From contig FR882006.1 of the NCBI GenBank assembly GCA_000435615.1, positions 1 to 41,957 of the forward strand: a stretch of DNA of 41,957 nt, given 5' to 3'. Both the position numbers and the translations under genes were made by a program. Of this stretch, positions 17,245-24,252 are shown in pieces. The DNA is from Firmicutes bacterium CAG:238 (GTDB lineage: Bacteria; Bacillota; Clostridia; Peptostreptococcales; Anaerovoracaceae). Positions within the stretch are counted from its first letter, which is position 1. Every line of letters begins with the position of its first letter. Under the pieces are notes generated by a model that was not told the origin of the DNA, did not search any database, and was given only the letters and a program-made list of their open reading frames with translations.

Positions 17245-17273
17245 ATTCTATCACAGCTTAAATATAAAAGCAA
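17245..17273 (-). promoter_or_regulatory. Promoter of the NhaC-like gene
   Basis: On the minus strand TTGCTT (17268-17273), 17 nt, then TAGAAT (17245-17250) preceded by TGA, giving an extended -10. Confidence 0.6.
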
Positions 17274-17309
17274 GCAAATTCTGCGACATGCAGCATAACA
17301 TTTCTTTTG

Positions 17310-17338
17310 TTGACAAAAAAACAAAAAATAAATATAAT
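17310..17338 (+). promoter_or_regulatory. Perfect consensus sigma-A promoter of purR
   Basis: TTGACA (17310-17315), an A-rich 17-nt spacer and TATAAT (17333-17338) match the full sigma-A consensus with ideal spacing. The purR start is 35 nt downstream of the -10. Confidence 0.85.
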
Positions 17339-17373
17339 ATTCTATATATACTGAATAATTGGAGGATTTTCTT

Positions 17374-18183
17374 ATGAAACGTACGGAAAGAATCGGCGCA
17401 ATTATTAAAATACTAACGGATACACCGAACAAAAGTTACACCTTGCAGTATTTTTGCGATTTGTTCGGAGCTGCAAAATCAAGCATCAGTGAAGATATAA
17501 AATCCGCGAGTGAGGCACTGCGATTTACCGGCGGCGGATACCTCGAAACATCTGCCGGGGCAAAAGGCGGCGTAAAGTTTGTTCCGGATATATCCGATGA
17601 AGCGGTAAAAGCTCTTCAGAAAGAATTCTGTGAAAGATTGTCCGATCCCGGGAGAATCCTGGGCGGGAATTTTATTTATACTTCCGACTTGTTTTACGAT
17701 TCTCAGCTTATTCAGCAGCTCGCCTGCGTTTTCGCACGCAAGTTCAGGGACTGCGGTGCAGACTATGTCGCTACCGTTGAAACAAAAGGCATCCCGCTTG
17801 CTTCCCGTGTCGCACATCTGATGAATATTCCTTTGGTCGTTGTCCGCAGAGAAGCGAAAGTCTCGGAAGGCTCAACAGTGAGCATCAACTATTTCAGCGG
17901 CTCGTATGACAGGATTCAGCGCATGTCGATGTCAAAACGTGCGATTGCAAGCGGCAGCAGAGTTCTCATTATTGATGATTTTATGCGCGGAGGCGGCAGC
18001 GTTATCGGAATCTCCGAGATGACGGCAGAGTTTAATGCCTCTGTGGTCGGCGTAGGTGTTGCCATCGCGTCACTCAAGCCTGAGCAAAAAAAAGTGGACG
18101 ACTATACATGCCTTGTATATATCGACGATATTCCGACCGATGGAAAGGAAATCCCTCTTAAACCAAGCGAAAACATTTTCTGA
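17374..18183 (+). CDS. purR: Purine operon repressor PurR
   Basis: This 269-residue protein joins an N-terminal winged helix (about 1-75: MKRTERIGAIIKILTD, LQYFCDLFGAAKSSISEDI) to a phosphoribosyltransferase-fold domain with the PRPP-binding loop VLIIDDFMRGGGS near residue 200. The fusion is diagnostic for Gram-positive PurR, which represses purine genes and is released by PRPP. I start at the ATG at 17374 because GGAGGA (17361-17366) precedes it; an upstream TTG at 17359 overlaps that site. It lies just before spoVG, as in Bacillus (purR-yabJ-spoVG), but yabJ is missing. Confidence 0.93.
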   Translation: MKRTERIGAIIKILTDTPNKSYTLQYFCDLFGAAKSSISEDIKSASEALRFTGGGYLETSAGAKGGVKFVPDISDEAVKALQKEFCERLSDPGRILGGNFIYTSDLFYDSQLIQQLACVFARKFRDCGADYVATVETKGIPLASRVAHLMNIPLVVVRREAKVSEGSTVSINYFSGSYDRIQRMSMSKRAIASGSRVLIIDDFMRGGGSVIGISEMTAEFNASVVGVGVAIASLKPEQKKVDDYTCLVYIDDIPTDGKEIPLKPSENIF

Positions 18184-18271
18184 GAAATGAAAGTGCAGTA
18201 CCCTCTTCATTGCTTTAATGTATAGATTTTGTATATTCTTTGTATGAAATTCTATCATTTGGAAAATTATG

Positions 18272-18300
18272 TTGTAACTTTTTTAACAATGTAATATAAT
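18272..18300 (+). promoter_or_regulatory. Sigma-A type promoter of spoVG
   Basis: TTGTAA (18272-18277), 17 nt and TATAAT (18295-18300) precede spoVG. No clear sigma-H pattern was seen, unlike B. subtilis where spoVG is a classic sigma-H gene. Confidence 0.7.
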
Positions 18301-18348
18301 ATAAGTTAAGCATAAGCGCTGAAAACTATGCTGGAAAGGTGGTACAAA

Positions 18349-18633
18349 ATGAACATTACAGATGTCAGACTCAGAAAGGTCGGCGAAGAAGGGAAATTAA
18401 AAGCTATAGCTTCTGTTACATTTGATGATGAATTTGTAGTTCACGACATTAAAGTGATTGACGGTCAGAACGGTTTATTCATCGCTATGCCAAGCAGAAA
18501 AATCGGGAACGGGGAGTTTAGAGATGTCGCTCACCCTCTTTCATCGGAAACACGCAACAAGATCAGAGATGCCATTTTCGAAGAATATGAAAAGGCCCCT
18601 GCTCCTGAAGCAGATATCGAACCTGCAGTTTAA
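18349..18633 (+). CDS. spoVG: Septation regulator SpoVG
   Basis: This 94-residue protein matches SpoVG across its length: MNITDVRLRKVGEEGKLKAI, ASVTFDDEFVVHDIKVIDG, GLFIAMPSRKIGNGEFRD and VAHPLSSETRNKIRDAIFEEY. SpoVG is a small nucleic-acid-binding regulator; in Bacillus it affects asymmetric septation and cortex formation, in Staphylococcus virulence and capsule genes. The start at 18349 is preceded by AAAGGTGG; the earlier ATG at 18328 has no ribosome binding site. It ends 24 nt before a strong terminator. Confidence 0.96.
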   Translation: MNITDVRLRKVGEEGKLKAIASVTFDDEFVVHDIKVIDGQNGLFIAMPSRKIGNGEFRDVAHPLSSETRNKIRDAIFEEYEKAPAPEADIEPAV

Positions 18634-18657
18634 TTGGTTAAAACGAACTTATACTTT

Positions 18658-18682
18658 AAAACCCGCCTTGCGGCGGGTTTTT
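18658..18682. terminator. Bidirectional terminator between spoVG and pyk
   Basis: AAAACCCGCC (18658-18667), loop TTGC and GGCGGGTTTT (18672-18681) form a perfect 10-bp stem. It has T runs on the plus side and A-derived U runs on the minus side, so it ends both convergent genes. Confidence 0.92.
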
Positions 18683-18691
18683 CATTTCGTC

Positions 18692-20110
18692 TTATGCGAA
18701 TTCAACGCGAATCATATTTGTCTTGCCCGTTATATCGAGCGGAACTCCGGCACTTATTACGACCTTGTCGCCGGAAGCAAGCAAACCGACTTTGCGCCCC
18801 TCTTCCAGGCAGCGGTAAACAAGGACATCCACATTCTGAAGATTCTCGACCATGAGCGGATATACGCCCCAGATGAGTGCCATCTGATGATAGGTTTTTT
18901 CGTGCGGAGTAGCTGCAATCAGCATCGTAGCCGGGCGGAACTTACTCATCCTGAGCGCGGTGTATCCGGATTTGGTGATGCTCATGATTGCTTTTGCATT
19001 TATATCGCGCGCGAGCGTACATGCCGCATGTCCCACGGCATTTGTCGTATCGGAGGAATCCATCTCGTACCACATATTGCCTCCCGGCAGGAATCTCGGG
19101 TCATCCTGCTCCGCCTGCATTGCAATCTTTGCCATCGCCGCAACCGCCTCCACAGGATACGCACCCATTGCGGTTTCTCCCGAAAGCATTACCGCAGAGC
19201 TTCCGTCAAACACGGCATTCGCCACATCCGTGATTTCCGCACGCGTCGGAAGCGGACTTTTTATCATGGACTCCAACATCTGTGTTGCGGTGATTACGAT
19301 TTTTCCGCTCTGCTGGCAGCGCTTGATAAATCTTTTCTGAATCCCCGGAAGCCTTGCAAAATTCACTTCCACTCCCATATCGCCTCTTGCAACCATTATA
19401 CCGTCGGAAGCCTCCAGAATTTCCTCGAAATTATCAATTCCTTCTATATTTTCAATTTTCGAAATAATTTTAATATCACCGCCGCCGTTTTCGGTCAGAA
19501 ATTTCCGCAATGCAATTACATCATCGGCTCTTCTTACAAAAGACGCCGCGACATAATCCACATCCTTTTTGATTCCGAAAAGCAGGTCTTCTCTGTCTAC
19601 CGGGCTTAGATATTCCATGGAAAGCGCAACATTCGGTACGTTGATTCCCTTGTGATTGCTGATTTCCCCGCCGATTATGACTTTACATGCAATTTCTGTT
19701 TGCGTGGTTTCGATAACCTTCAGTCTGAGTTTGCCGTCATCGATAAGAACTTCGTCTCCTTCTTTGAGTTCCTGCGGCAGACTCTTGTAAGTCACCGACG
19801 TACGGGAAGCATTCCCCATGATTTCTTTGGTCGTCAAAGTGAAGGTTTCGCCCGCTTGGAGAACGGCCTTGCCTCCCTCGAAATCCCTTGTTCTTATCTC
19901 CGGTCCTTTCGTATCGAGCATGACAGCCGCCGACATTTCGAGTCCGTCACGCACTTTTCGGAAAAGGTCAATGGTCTTTCCGTGTTCTTCTCTGTCGCCA
20001 TGCGAAAAATTCACTCGTGCAACATCCATCCCCTCTTTGAGCATTTTCTTTATCGTCACTTCGTTGATGGAAGCCGGACCCAAAGTACAGATTATTTTTG
20101 TTTTTCTCAT
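18692..20110 (-). CDS. pyk: Pyruvate kinase
   Basis: This 472-residue enzyme has the N-terminal KTKIICTLGPAS and ARVNFSHGDREEHG motifs, the lid-domain LDTKGPEIRT, the catalytic KIENIEGIDNFEEIL (active-site Lys then Glu), MVARGDMGVE and ATQMLESMI. It makes pyruvate and ATP from PEP and ADP. It ends after the standard C-terminal regulatory domain; the extra PEP-utilising domain of Bacillus and many Firmicutes Pyk (about 585 residues) is missing. GGAGGAATAT precedes the ATG. Its promoter lies back to back with that of the CoA-transferase gene. Confidence 0.97.
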   Translation of the reverse strand: MRKTKIICTLGPASINEVTIKKMLKEGMDVARVNFSHGDREEHGKTIDLFRKVRDGLEMSAAVMLDTKGPEIRTRDFEGGKAVLQAGETFTLTTKEIMGNASRTSVTYKSLPQELKEGDEVLIDDGKLRLKVIETTQTEIACKVIIGGEISNHKGINVPNVALSMEYLSPVDREDLLFGIKKDVDYVAASFVRRADDVIALRKFLTENGGGDIKIISKIENIEGIDNFEEILEASDGIMVARGDMGVEVNFARLPGIQKRFIKRCQQSGKIVITATQMLESMIKSPLPTRAEITDVANAVFDGSSAVMLSGETAMGAYPVEAVAAMAKIAMQAEQDDPRFLPGGNMWYEMDSSDTTNAVGHAACTLARDINAKAIMSITKSGYTALRMSKFRPATMLIAATPHEKTYHQMALIWGVYPLMVENLQNVDVLVYRCLEEGRKVGLLASGDKVVISAGVPLDITGKTNMIRVEFA

Positions 20111-20162
20111 GGCATATTCCTCCGTTCATGAATTTACTTTCCTGCTAACAATATCTGCTTCT

Positions 20163-20191
20163 ATTCTACCCCATATGCAAAAATAATGCAA
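20163..20191 (-). promoter_or_regulatory. Promoter of pyk
   Basis: On the minus strand TTGCAT (20186-20191), 17 nt and TAGAAT (20163-20168) stand upstream of the pyk start. Confidence 0.6.
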
Positions 20192-20208
20192 TCAGCCTAT
20201 TGCCGATT

Positions 20209-20254
20209 TTGCGCAAAATGGTATATACTTCTATATGTATACGACAAACGTCGT
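20209..20254 (+). promoter_or_regulatory. Promoter region of the CoA-transferase gene with inverted repeats
   Basis: A weak promoter, TTGCGC (20209-20214), 17 nt, TATATG (20232-20237), is followed by an inverted repeat ACGAC-aaac-GTCGT (20241-20254) just where transcription should begin. The repeat could be an operator or the foot of a short 5' hairpin. Confidence 0.4.
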
Positions 20255-20284
20255 AAAATATGGGACATACGAGGATATTGTATT

Positions 20285-21790
20285 ATGAAAGATGAAAACA
20301 TGAACAAAAGATTACGAAACGAATGTGCATTTTCCCTTATCTGCTCTGCGGAAGATGCTGCAAATATGATTGAAGACGGCATGGCTGTCGGAATCAGCGG
20401 TTTTACCAATGCAGGTTATCCGAAAGCGGTTCCTCATGCTCTTGCCGAGCAGGCAAAGGCAGGAAGAAAAGTTAAAATCGACCTCTATTCCGGCGCTTCC
20501 GTCGGCCCTGAAGTGGACACGGAACTTACCGAAGCCGGTGTTATAGGAAAGCGGATTCCTTATCAGACCAATTCCGTTCTGAGAAAATCCATCAACGCAG
20601 GCGATGTCGGCTATATCGACATGCACCTCGGCCGCTCTCCTGAATTTGTCGCAGCCGGTCATGTCAGAAAACCTGATATCGCTCTGGTCGAGGCTCTCGC
20701 GATTACAGAAAACGGAGACCTTGTTCCTACAACCTCCGTCGGCAATACGCCTGCCTATGTTGCAGAGGCAGATGCTGTCATCGTTGAAATCGCGATGGCG
20801 AAACCGCTGGAACTGGAAGGAATGGCCGATGTATACATGTGTGAAAAGCCGCCCCTCAGGCAGCCGATTCCGCTCACGCATCCGGGAGAGCGTATCGGAA
20901 CGCCTTACATAAAATGCGGTTGGGATAAAATCAAGGCAATCGTTCTTTCCGACAAAAGTGATTTAACAAGACCGCTTGCCGCAATCTCCGAAGATTCAAA
21001 GAAAATCGGCGAAAACATTATTAAATTCTTAGAGAATGAAGTTGCTGAAGGCCGTCTCGGCAAGTCGCTTCTTCCGATTCAGTCCGGTGTCGGCTCGGTT
21101 GCGAATGCCGTACTCTACGGACTGCGTGATTCGGAATTCGAGAACCTGACCTGCTACACCGAAGTGATTCAGGACTCTATGCTTGACCTCGTAAAATGCG
21201 GGAAAGCATCCGTAGCATCCTGCACGGCACTTGCCCCTTCCCCGGAAGCGCAGGTTGAATTCTTTAAAGATATTGATTTTTATAAAGAGCATATCATTTT
21301 CCGCCCGCAGGAAATTTCCAATTCCATCGAGGTTTCCCACAGGCTCGGTCTGATTGCCATGAATACCGCACTTGAAGTCGATATTTACGGAAATGTCAAC
21401 TCGACGCATGTGCAGGGCAAGAAAATAATGAACGGGATTGGCGGCTCGGGCGACTTCTCGCGCTCCGCATCGCTTGTCATCTTTACGACCTCATCGGTTG
21501 CAAAGAACGGCGCGATTTCTTCCATCGTTCCGATGTGTCCGCATGTGGATCACACCGAGCATGAAGTCATGGTCATCGTAACCGAGCAGGGCTATGCGGA
21601 TCTTCGCGGCCTGACTCCGAAGGAAAGAGCTGTCGCGATCATTGAAAACTGTGCGCACCCGGATTATCGGGATGCTCTCATGGACTACTTTAACAGAGCA
21701 TGTGCCGAGGCTCCTTGCCAGACGCCGCACATCCTCGATGAAGCGCTTTCCTGGCACAGCCGTTACGAGAAGACCGGCAGCATGAAATAG
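20285..21790 (+). CDS. Acetyl-CoA hydrolase/transferase family, succinyl-CoA:acetate CoA-transferase type
   Basis: This 501-residue class I CoA-transferase of the Ach1/Cat1/AarC group has GISGFTNAGYPKAVPHALAE near the N-terminus, the active-site Glu293 (CYTEVIQDSMLDL), and the glycine loop IGGSGDFSRSA, then ITEQGYADLRG-like sequence near residue 435. These enzymes move CoA between succinyl-CoA and acetate or related acids, or hydrolyse acetyl-CoA, in fermentative energy metabolism. I use the ATG at 20285 with GAGGAT 8 nt upstream; an in-frame upstream ATG at 20186 would lie inside the promoter. The exact acyl donor is unresolved. Confidence 0.9.
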   Translation: MKDENMNKRLRNECAFSLICSAEDAANMIEDGMAVGISGFTNAGYPKAVPHALAEQAKAGRKVKIDLYSGASVGPEVDTELTEAGVIGKRIPYQTNSVLRKSINAGDVGYIDMHLGRSPEFVAAGHVRKPDIALVEALAITENGDLVPTTSVGNTPAYVAEADAVIVEIAMAKPLELEGMADVYMCEKPPLRQPIPLTHPGERIGTPYIKCGWDKIKAIVLSDKSDLTRPLAAISEDSKKIGENIIKFLENEVAEGRLGKSLLPIQSGVGSVANAVLYGLRDSEFENLTCYTEVIQDSMLDLVKCGKASVASCTALAPSPEAQVEFFKDIDFYKEHIIFRPQEISNSIEVSHRLGLIAMNTALEVDIYGNVNSTHVQGKKIMNGIGGSGDFSRSASLVIFTTSSVAKNGAISSIVPMCPHVDHTEHEVMVIVTEQGYADLRGLTPKERAVAIIENCAHPDYRDALMDYFNRACAEAPCQTPHILDEALSWHSRYEKTGSMK

Positions 21791-21806
21791 CATACGCCAA
21801 AAAGAC

Positions 21807-21850
21807 AAGAGTGCAGAACCGTTTGTATTTTCGGCTACGCACTCTTTTTT
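21807..21850 (+). terminator. Terminator of the CoA-transferase gene
   Basis: AAGAGTGC (21807-21814) pairs with GCACTCTT (21839-21846). An inner AACCG/CGG(C) pairing and six Ts follow. Confidence 0.8.
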
Positions 21851-21886
21851 CGATCGTTTTATTCGTTCTCGTTTTCTTCCGGTTCT

Positions 21887-22203
21887 CTATTTGTTCAGTA
21901 GGAAGATGCCGACTAAGCAGACCGCGATACCCGCTAGCTTCGTTCCGGTCAGCGGTTCTTTGTAAACCATCACGCCGACGACCAGCAGCGCAATGGCGAC
22001 AAAGATCGCCTGCACGATGTTGCCGACCGAAACTTCCCAGCCGACTTTATACATAAAGATCGCGCCGACTTCCAGTCCGACCACTGCCAGGCCCAGCACG
22101 AACGGCGTCCAGTTCAGACCCGCGATCTGCGTGCTCAGACTCTCCCCGTTTCCGATCGTCAGATAAAGTACGATAAGCCAATCGGCCAATAGTATGCAAG
22201 CAT
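21887..22203 (-). pseudogene. Broken EamA/DMT-type transporter (internal deletion and frame change)
   Basis: A normal start for this family is present at 22203 (GAGAGGGGGA, then ATG and MLAYYWPIGL), but that frame stops after 14 residues at 22159. From about 22189 another frame encodes the C-terminal half of an EamA-like drug/metabolite transporter: LNWTPFVLGLAVVGLEVGAI, FMYKVGWEVSVGNIVQAIFV, then KEPLTGTKLAGIAVCLVGIF. The first membrane helices are missing, so an internal deletion with a frameshift has removed roughly the N-terminal third. It follows the B3/B4 gene by 34 nt and was probably cotranscribed with it. Confidence 0.75.
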
Positions 22204-22237
22204 TCTGAATTCCCCCTCTCTTGCAAAAAACGGATCT

Positions 22238-22951
22238 CTAAGCAAGGATCTCAACCTGCGGATCTTCGGCTGACGCGACATACCGGCGAACCGTTCCGCC
22301 GAGTTCTTTCTGAATTTCCTGTGCCAGCGCGTCCAGCGCTTCTTCCAGGACCGCATCCGCTTCTTCTCCGCCGACCGTTTCAATGATCATAAGGGCGTTG
22401 GTCGTTTCCTCCGTGAGCATCGTTCTGACCGACTCACGCCAGTTCCAACAGCGGCAGATCGCACCCGCGTTATCCTTGTACACGACTTCACCCGGATACG
22501 GCGGCTCGCTCTTATCCGAACCGTAGGTCACAAATTCTTCGCTGCCGTTTGCCAGTGTCAGATGCACATCTCCGTCAAACTTATCGATGTCTTCCCCTCC
22601 GATCGGCACGCCGTATGTCAGTGAAATCCCGTTGTAGATATCGACCAGCGGAATGATGCTGCCGATCTCGTTTCCGTTGAAAACACGTTTGAGCATAGCC
22701 TCAATGGAGCAGCGGGCACCTTTCTTTGTCTTAAACTTGCGAAACGCTTCTCTCCAGGTCGCGATGACCGGATTTGCCGTAAATTCCAGATTGGCGATAT
22801 GCTTTTTGCAGGCCTGCATGGCTTCAGCAAGATAAGGCATATATCTGTTCTCATCCTTCACTTTGCCGTCGATGCCCTCACATACCAGAATCCCGATCTT
22901 TGCCTGTGGAAAAAGATCTGTAAAATCTTTGTCCATGATAAATTTTTTCAT
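22238..22951 (-). CDS. B3/B4 tRNA-binding domain protein (PheRS beta-like)
   Basis: This 237-residue protein resembles free-standing B3/B4 domain proteins, the fold of the editing region of the phenylalanyl-tRNA synthetase beta subunit. Recognisable patches are FPQAKIGILVCEGID, NPVIATWREAFRKFKTKKGA, RCSIEAMLKRV, IPLVDIYNGISLTYGVPIGG and SDKSEPPYPGEVVYKDN, then ICRCWNWRESVRTML. Such proteins are proposed to bind or edit mischarged tRNA, but the function is not settled. AGGAGGACAAG precedes the ATG. The coding sequence is more GC-rich than the core genes. A broken transporter gene follows, and a long folded leader with its own promoter precedes it. Confidence 0.82.
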   Translation of the reverse strand: MKKFIMDKDFTDLFPQAKIGILVCEGIDGKVKDENRYMPYLAEAMQACKKHIANLEFTANPVIATWREAFRKFKTKKGARCSIEAMLKRVFNGNEIGSIIPLVDIYNGISLTYGVPIGGEDIDKFDGDVHLTLANGSEEFVTYGSDKSEPPYPGEVVYKDNAGAICRCWNWRESVRTMLTEETTNALMIIETVGGEEADAVLEEALDALAQEIQKELGGTVRRYVASAEDPQVEILA

Positions 22952-23304
22952 CTTCTTGTCCTCCTCATCTGTGTTCTTTCTTGTCTGCGATCGCTCTCTG
23001 CGGTCGTCCCTTGCGGTCGCTCTCTGCCCCCCGCCGTGAGCCGCTGTACCACTCGCCGCGCGGAGAGACGCCTAAACAAAAAGCGCCGCATTCCGCATCT
23101 TCAATGGCCTAACGATACGAAATCCGGCGCTGCTTTTTTTCAGCGTCCTCACCCGGCGGCGAGATCATTCCTTATTATGTAGGAAATATCGTTACGATCT
23201 TTCCGGAATAATGACAAAAGCGCCTTGCGGAGCGTCGCTCATAAGTGAGCGACATGTGTGCATAGAAATCTTTGATTTCGTTATGCACACTTTTGTCCTT
23301 TACA
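22952..23304 (-). ncRNA. Highly structured 5' leader or small RNA upstream of the B3/B4 gene
   Basis: The transcript predicted from the promoter at 23311-23339 would fold almost without gaps. Domain 1 (23297-23213) is a four-way junction: closing stem GACAAAAG/CTTTTGTC, a long arm GTGTGCATA/TATGCACAC with inner GAAATC/GATTTC, a hairpin GTCGCTCA/TGAGCGAC and a short GC arm. Domain 2 (23212-23164) is a hairpin with inner ATCGT/ACGAT. Domain 3 (23163-23052) is a long hairpin closed by CTCGCCGC/GCGGCGAG, with inner AGCGCCG/CGGCGCT. Next comes GAGTGGTACAGCG, like the T-box motif AGGGTGGNACCGCG at 11 of 14 positions in the fuller alignment. No classic T-box stem I and no poly-U terminator were found, so the class is unknown. 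Confidence 0.55.
22987..23027. repeat. 15-bp direct repeat, 26-bp period
   Basis: GCGATCGCTCTCTGC (22987-23001) and GCGGTCGCTCTCTGC (23013-23027) differ at one base. They lie in the leader just upstream of the B3/B4 ribosome binding site. Confidence 0.7.
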
Positions 23305-23310
23305 GCAAGA

Positions 23311-23339
23311 TTTATAGCACAAATCCGCTTCCTTGTCAA
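23311..23339 (-). promoter_or_regulatory. Near-consensus sigma-A promoter driving the structured leader
   Basis: On the minus strand TTGACA (23334-23339), exactly 17 nt, then TATAAA (23311-23316). Transcription should begin near 23304, seven nt before the first folded stem. Confidence 0.8.
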
Positions 23340-23415
23340 CAGGTTTTCCGATCCGCGCCGAACCATTTTGACGTTAAACATAATTGCTCATTTCTTTTAC
23401 GCTCAGGCCACCTCC

Positions 23416-23438
23416 TGCATGCGGCAAGCCGCAATGCA
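23416..23438. repeat. Inverted repeat after the truncated aminotransferase
   Basis: TGCATGCGGC (23416-23425), a 2-nt loop and GCCGC-A-ATGCA (23428-23438) form a 10-bp stem with one bulge. It lacks a U tract, so it is a weak terminator or a structural relic. Confidence 0.5.
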
Positions 23439-23494
23439 TGCACAGCCCGATCCTTGTGAAAACAAAAAGCACCAAACCGGATTCCTCTGCTGAA

Positions 23495-24178
23495 TTATTT
23501 TCCAAACAGCGCCATGCCCGGCAGGCTCGCGAACGGCACAAACGGGTGTTGGTAACTGTACGCCGTATAGATCTCATCGCTGATGACGATCAGATCATAA
23601 GCTTCGGCAATGCGCGCGATCTCCCGCATGGTTTCTGTCGTTAAGCAGTTTCCGGTCGGGTTGTTCGGTGAATTGATGACCAGCGCCTTGGTCCGCTCGG
23701 TGATCAGGTTTTCGAGCCTTTCAACATTCACCTGAAAGTCTTCCTCTTCATAGGTCGCCAGTTCCACCGGAATGCCGCGCGCCAGCTCCACCTGCTGCGG
23801 ATACGGCGTGAAGTACGGCGCCTGCAGGATCACCTCGTCACCGTCATCGAGAATGGCTTCCAGCGCCAGGTACATGCCCAGACAAGCCGAAGCCGTCACA
23901 AATACCTCTTCGTCGCGCACCGGCATACCGAAATTCTTTTCATAATAGCGGCAGATCTCTGCCCGCAGCTCCGGGTCGCCGCGAAAATCTGTGTATTTGG
24001 TGTGTCCGGCCTTCGCATCGCGGAACGCTGCTTCGATGATCGGCTCCGGCGTAGTCATATCCGGATCACCCAAGCTCAGATTGATTACATCGTCAAAGCT
24101 TTTCGCCATCTCATCCGACTGTCCCATGGCCGTGGACTGATCTTTCCAATATCGTTTGGCAATAAATTTATGTTTCAT
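23495..24178 (-). pseudogene. C-terminally truncated class I/II aminotransferase
   Basis: The 227-residue reading frame covers only the N-terminal part of a fold-type I aminotransferase (normally about 390 residues). It has INLSLGDPDMTTPEPII, a TKYTDFRGDPELR segment, VTASACLGMYLALEAIL, the NSPNNPTGN motif and ISDEIYTAYSY. It stops just before the segment that should hold the PLP-binding lysine, so it should not be catalytically active. RBS GGAGAG and a clean start remain. It is downstream of an intact aminotransferase in the same orientation (74-nt gap). Sequence beyond the stop shows no continuing homology that I can see. Confidence 0.8.
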
Positions 24179-24252
24179 CGCCCGCTCTCCTTATTGTCAC
24201 ATTTTGTCTGCATACTTTTGCCTGCATGTCTGCACACGTTTACCGGTATGCT

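Noticed and set aside
18458..19609. 383-codon plus-strand reading frame
   Set aside because: It lies mostly antisense to pyk, whose motifs are complete. The predicted protein is rich in Cys, His and Arg without domains, and it has no ribosome binding site.
23052..23163. Plain terminator of the truncated aminotransferase
   Set aside because: The AGCGCCG/CGGCGCT stem has a 36-nt loop and lies downstream of a strong promoter, so it is better read as part of the leader.
23037..23297. Canonical T-box riboswitch
   Set aside because: Only the AGGGTGGNACCGCG-like motif is present. The expected single long stem I with specifier loop and the poly-U terminator were not found, so the element is called an unclassified structured leader.
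23213..23297. tRNA or tRNA-like gene (cloverleaf shape)
   Set aside because: Four stems close a junction, but stem lengths are wrong and no GTTCRANNC T-loop, anticodon layout or CCA end is present on either strand.
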